Made by a program: the position numbers and the translations under genes. A stretch of 7,825 nucleotides of DNA. Source: Planctomycetota bacterium. GTDB lineage: Bacteria; Planctomycetota; UBA1135; GCA-002686595. The DNA is taken from the NCBI GenBank assembly GCA_027623615.1, contig JAQBVH010000123.1, forward strand, positions 1-7,825, given 5' to 3'. Positions 5,726 to 7,825 of this stretch are shown here, one piece after another. The first letter of the stretch is position 1, and every line of letters begins with the position of its first letter. The notes below the pieces were generated by a model. The model searched no databases. It was given only the letters and a program-made list of their open reading frames with translations, and was not told where the DNA came from.

Positions 5726-7115
5726 GGAGCCCGTGCTCGGGCCCCTGCTCTTGACCCTGCTTCCGGTCGCCGACTCGGTCTCCCTGACCGGTCGGCTGCT
5801 CGATCATGTTGGTGAGCCCCTGCCGAAGGCGAGCATCGAGCTCTCGGCCGCGCCGGCCGACCCGGAGCTGGCGGCCACCTGGGCTCCGCCCAGCGGGTTC
5901 AGCGGCGCCAACGGCAGGTTCGCCCTGCGCTTCGTCCCGCCGGGCGTGCCGGTCGCATGCCGCATCACCCTGCCGAACGGGGATCGGCTGACGACGACCT
6001 GGCACGGGCTGGTGCAGGGGGATCTCGAGCTCGGTGAGATCCGCCTGCCCGCGACCTCGACGGTGGCCGGTCGCATCCACCTGCCGAACGGGGACACGCT
6101 TACCGGGGGGTGGAGCGTCGTGCTCGACCTCGAGAGCCTCTTGCCCTGTGGGCTGCGCCTGCGCGCGCCGCGCAAGGCCACGCCCTCGCGCGAGTCGGGG
6201 GAGTTCCGGGTCGAGGTGCCGGCGCTGCCCGTGCGGGTCACCGCGAACCACGTGCTTGGTCTGCGGATCGCCGCGACCCTCGAGCACCTACCGGCGGGGG
6301 GCGAGGTCTTCGTGCCCCTCGTGCATCATGGCCCCGACCCGCGCGGGATGCTGCGCGTGCAGCTCGTGCATCCGATTCGGCGCGAGCTCAGCGACGACGC
6401 CGTGAGCGTGACCGACGCCGCGGGAAGGCAGCACACCGGCTCCGCCCACGGCCAGGTCGTGAGCTTCGAGGGCCTCGCGCCCGGCCTCGCCAGGGTCGAG
6501 GTCGTCGATCCGTTCTACACCGCGGGGACCACCTTCGCGCCGACGGGACAACCGCACCAGGTGGCCGTGCGCGGCTCGGCCAGCTTGATCCTCACCGTCT
6601 TCGAAGGCGACGCGCAGGCTGAGCGCTATGGCCTGCGCGTGACCTACTTCCGCGAGCGCGCAGGGCCGCAGGCGAGCCTGCGCTCCGACGCGAGCCCGCG
6701 CCCGGAGTTCGGGATCGTCGAAGACCTCCTGCCCGCGCCCCTGTGGCTCGAGGTGCGCCCGGTGACCGGGGAGGTCACCTTCGTTCCGATCAACGACCTG
6801 CAGCCGGGATCCCTGGGAGCGTACGAGGTGCACCTGCCGCGCACGATCTCCCGCACCCTCGTCCTGGTCGACGGGTCGGGCCGGCGCCTCGTCGCGCGGG
6901 ACCTCGCCTGGCGTCACACGGCGCACGAGCGCTCCACGGGCGGCGTCGAGCGCGTCGATGACGAGGGGCGCCTGACCCTGCGGCTCGCTGCGGGCCGGCT
7001 GAAGCTGGAGCTCGCGGGGGACCCGCCGATCACGGGGGTCCTGGCCTGGAGCGACGAGCTCCCGGACCCGATCGAGGTCCAGCTGAGCGCCGCCCAAGCT
7101 GGATCTCGGCGCTGA
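5724..7115 (+). CDS. Exported protein with carboxypeptidase-regulatory-like beta-sandwich segments
   Basis: No enzyme family was recognised in this 463-aa product. A hydrophobic segment (VLGPLLLTLLPVADS, 4-18) serves as a probable signal peptide but lacks a basic n-region. Next comes a segment with the pattern of carboxypeptidase D regulatory-like/CnaB-like domains: SLTGRLLDHVGEPLPKASIEL (20-40), GRFALRFVPPGVPV (64-77). A similar strand pattern recurs at VSFEGLAPGLARVEV (246-260). An internal duplication RITLPNGDRLTTTW / RIHLPNGDTLTGGW lies at 80-93 and 117-130. Such folds usually form structural or binding parts of surface or periplasmic proteins. The start is GTG 5724 (GGGG 6 bases upstream) or GTG 5733 (leaderless layout), both in frame. 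The next gene has a similar N-terminus and looks like a diverged tandem paralogue. The gene begins 31 bp after the symporter stop. Coding is well supported; function is unknown. Confidence 0.82.
   Translation: MEPVLGPLLLTLLPVADSVSLTGRLLDHVGEPLPKASIELSAAPADPELAATWAPPSGFSGANGRFALRFVPPGVPVACRITLPNGDRLTTTWHGLVQGDLELGEIRLPATSTVAGRIHLPNGDTLTGGWSVVLDLESLLPCGLRLRAPRKATPSRESGEFRVEVPALPVRVTANHVLGLRIAATLEHLPAGGEVFVPLVHHGPDPRGMLRVQLVHPIRRELSDDAVSVTDAAGRQHTGSAHGQVVSFEGLAPGLARVEVVDPFYTAGTTFAPTGQPHQVAVRGSASLILTVFEGDAQAERYGLRVTYFRERAGPQASLRSDASPRPEFGIVEDLLPAPLWLEVRPVTGEVTFVPINDLQPGSLGAYEVHLPRTISRTLVLVDGSGRRLVARDLAWRHTAHERSTGGVERVDDEGRLTLRLAAGRLKLELAGDPPITGVLAWSDELPDPIEVQLSAAQAGSRR
5961..6094 (+). repeat. Pair of 23-bp near-identical direct repeats within the 463-aa protein gene
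   Basis: Positions 5961-5983 and 6072-6094 agree at 21 of 23 bases, including an exact 14-base core CTGCCGAACGGGGA. They are 111 bp (37 codons) apart and in phase, encoding RI(T/H)LPNGD twice. This points to a short in-gene duplication or gene conversion between adjacent beta-strand modules. Confidence 0.75.
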
Positions 7116-7126
7116 GGGTCGACCGG

Positions 7127-7145
7127 GTGGAGCTCGGGCTCCCAC
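7127..7145 (+). terminator. Short hairpin between the two exported protein genes, weak terminator candidate
   Basis: GTGGAGC (7127-7133) can pair with GCTCCCAC (7138-7145), with a one-base bulge and a 4-base loop, 12 bases after the upstream stop codon. No T-run follows. It may contribute to ending the upstream transcript, but the sequence alone is not convincing. Confidence 0.2.
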
Positions 7146-7175
7146 GCAGGGAGTAACCCCTCAGGCGCTGGACCC

Positions 7176-7181
7176 TACGAT
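7176..7181 (+). promoter_or_regulatory. Candidate -10 element before the right-edge exported protein gene
   Basis: TACGAT is followed by 7 bases (GGGTGTC) and an in-frame GTG at 7189, the same layout as at 5720-5735. It overlaps the alternative ATG start at 7180. There is no clear -35 and no strong Shine-Dalgarno sequence. Confidence 0.27.
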
Positions 7182-7825
7182 GGGTGTCGTGCGCGTCCTG
7201 CTCCTGACCCTGCTCCTCGCGAGCCTGTTGACCGGCCAGGACGCCGGTCGCCTGCAGGGCCGGCTCGTGGGCCAGGACGGGGGGCCCGTCGCGGGTCGGA
7301 TCGAACTCAGGTCCGCGAACAGAATGGTGGCCGACCTCGACGTGGCCGGCGGCGAGTTCGAGCTGGCCGTTGCGAACCTCCCGCTCGCTCCCACTCCCGA
7401 GCTGGTCCTCCCCGGTCCGATCACCTACCAGCTGTACGCGGACACCGTCCGTGCGCTGGCCGCCGGCGAGACGGTTGCCCTCGGGGACATCTTCGTGGGG
7501 GAGACCGTCAAGGTCACGGGCCGGGTCGTCGCGGCAGACGGCACGCTGCAGCTCGGCACGGTAGACGCCAGGGGCACGGCGCACTCCAGTCGGGCGATGG
7601 GGCTCGGCGGGGAATGGTCGGCTAGGGTCGACCCCGGCACGGGCGAGTTTCAGCTCGACGGGCTGCCACCCGGTCCGCTGCTGCTCTACCACCTGGCCGA
7701 CTTCGACGTGAACCTCACGTCGGCGATCATCGTCGGCCCGGTCTTCGAGGGAGCGAACGCGCAGATCGACCTCGAGCCCGGCGCCGAGCATTTTCAGGTG
7801 CTGACCCTGGGCGAGCTTCCCGTGG
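7180..7825 (+). CDS. Exported protein with regulatory-like beta-sandwich segments, cut by right edge
   Basis: The frame is open from 7180 to the window end (215 codons visible), so the C-terminus is missing. Residues 1-20 form a good signal peptide, with Arg5 followed by VLLLTLLLASLLTGQ. Then comes GRLQGRLVGQDGGPVAGRIEL (23-43), which follows the same pattern as GRLLDHVGEPLPKASIEL in the upstream 463-aa protein. A GEFELAVANLPL strand pair comes next, a second module starts near VKVTGRVVAADGTLQLG, and GTGEFQLDGLPPGPLLLYHL has the usual module-ending 'G.F.l.gLPPG' form. This matches carboxypeptidase-regulatory-like or CnaB-like repeats of exported proteins. The start may be ATG 7180 or GTG 7189; the GTG would fit a leaderless transcript from TACGAT. 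It lies 64 bp after its paralogue, in the same direction. I cannot assign a function. Confidence 0.8.
   Translation, partial: MGVVRVLLLTLLLASLLTGQDAGRLQGRLVGQDGGPVAGRIELRSANRMVADLDVAGGEFELAVANLPLAPTPELVLPGPITYQLYADTVRALAAGETVALGDIFVGETVKVTGRVVAADGTLQLGTVDARGTAHSSRAMGLGGEWSARVDPGTGEFQLDGLPPGPLLLYHLADFDVNLTSAIIVGPVFEGANAQIDLEPGAEHFQVLTLGELPV

Overview
The window is GC-rich bacterial DNA, densely coded and with short gaps. It holds seven genes on both strands. The left third is the start of an aerobic benzoyl-CoA ('box') degradation operon. boxC (benzoyl-CoA-dihydrodiol lyase) and the beginning of boxB (benzoyl-CoA 2,3-epoxidase oxygenase) lie on the minus strand and run off the left edge. A divergent plus-strand boxR/BzdR-type regulator (XRE helix-turn-helix fused to a shikimate-kinase-like domain) faces them. 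The 80-bp gap between them holds an AT-rich island with two palindromic sites about 31 bp apart. The promoter-proximal one sits on back-to-back -10 elements, which fits a benzoyl-CoA-responsive repressor controlling both directions. boxB is closed by an in-frame TAG after 105 codons although recognisable BoxB sequence continues past it. boxC carries three exact copies of a 15-bp tandem repeat.

The middle holds a minus-strand gene for an exported, extremely acidic protein of unknown function, convergent with boxR and overlapping its stop codon by four bases. Divergent from it is a two-gene transporter unit: a 70-aa DUF3311 membrane protein and, overlapping by GTGA, a sodium:solute symporter family permease of 505 aa. 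Its substrate cannot be read from the sequence. Uptake of an organic or aromatic acid feeding the box pathway is only a guess from proximity.

The right third holds two tandem, distantly related genes for exported proteins built from carboxypeptidase-regulatory-like beta-sandwich segments. The second is cut by the right edge. Both starts, and those of boxR and the DUF3311 gene, have a TANNNT hexamer 6-8 bases upstream of a possible start codon, which suggests leaderless transcripts.

Organism: very high GC, tandem secreted regulatory-like-domain proteins, an acidic exported protein and probable leaderless genes would suit a Planctomycetota- or Myxococcota-like bacterium, but this is a weak inference. 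The box pathway is best known from Proteobacteria. No RNA genes, CRISPR, IS elements or attachment sites were seen, and no gap without a gene reaches 300 bases.
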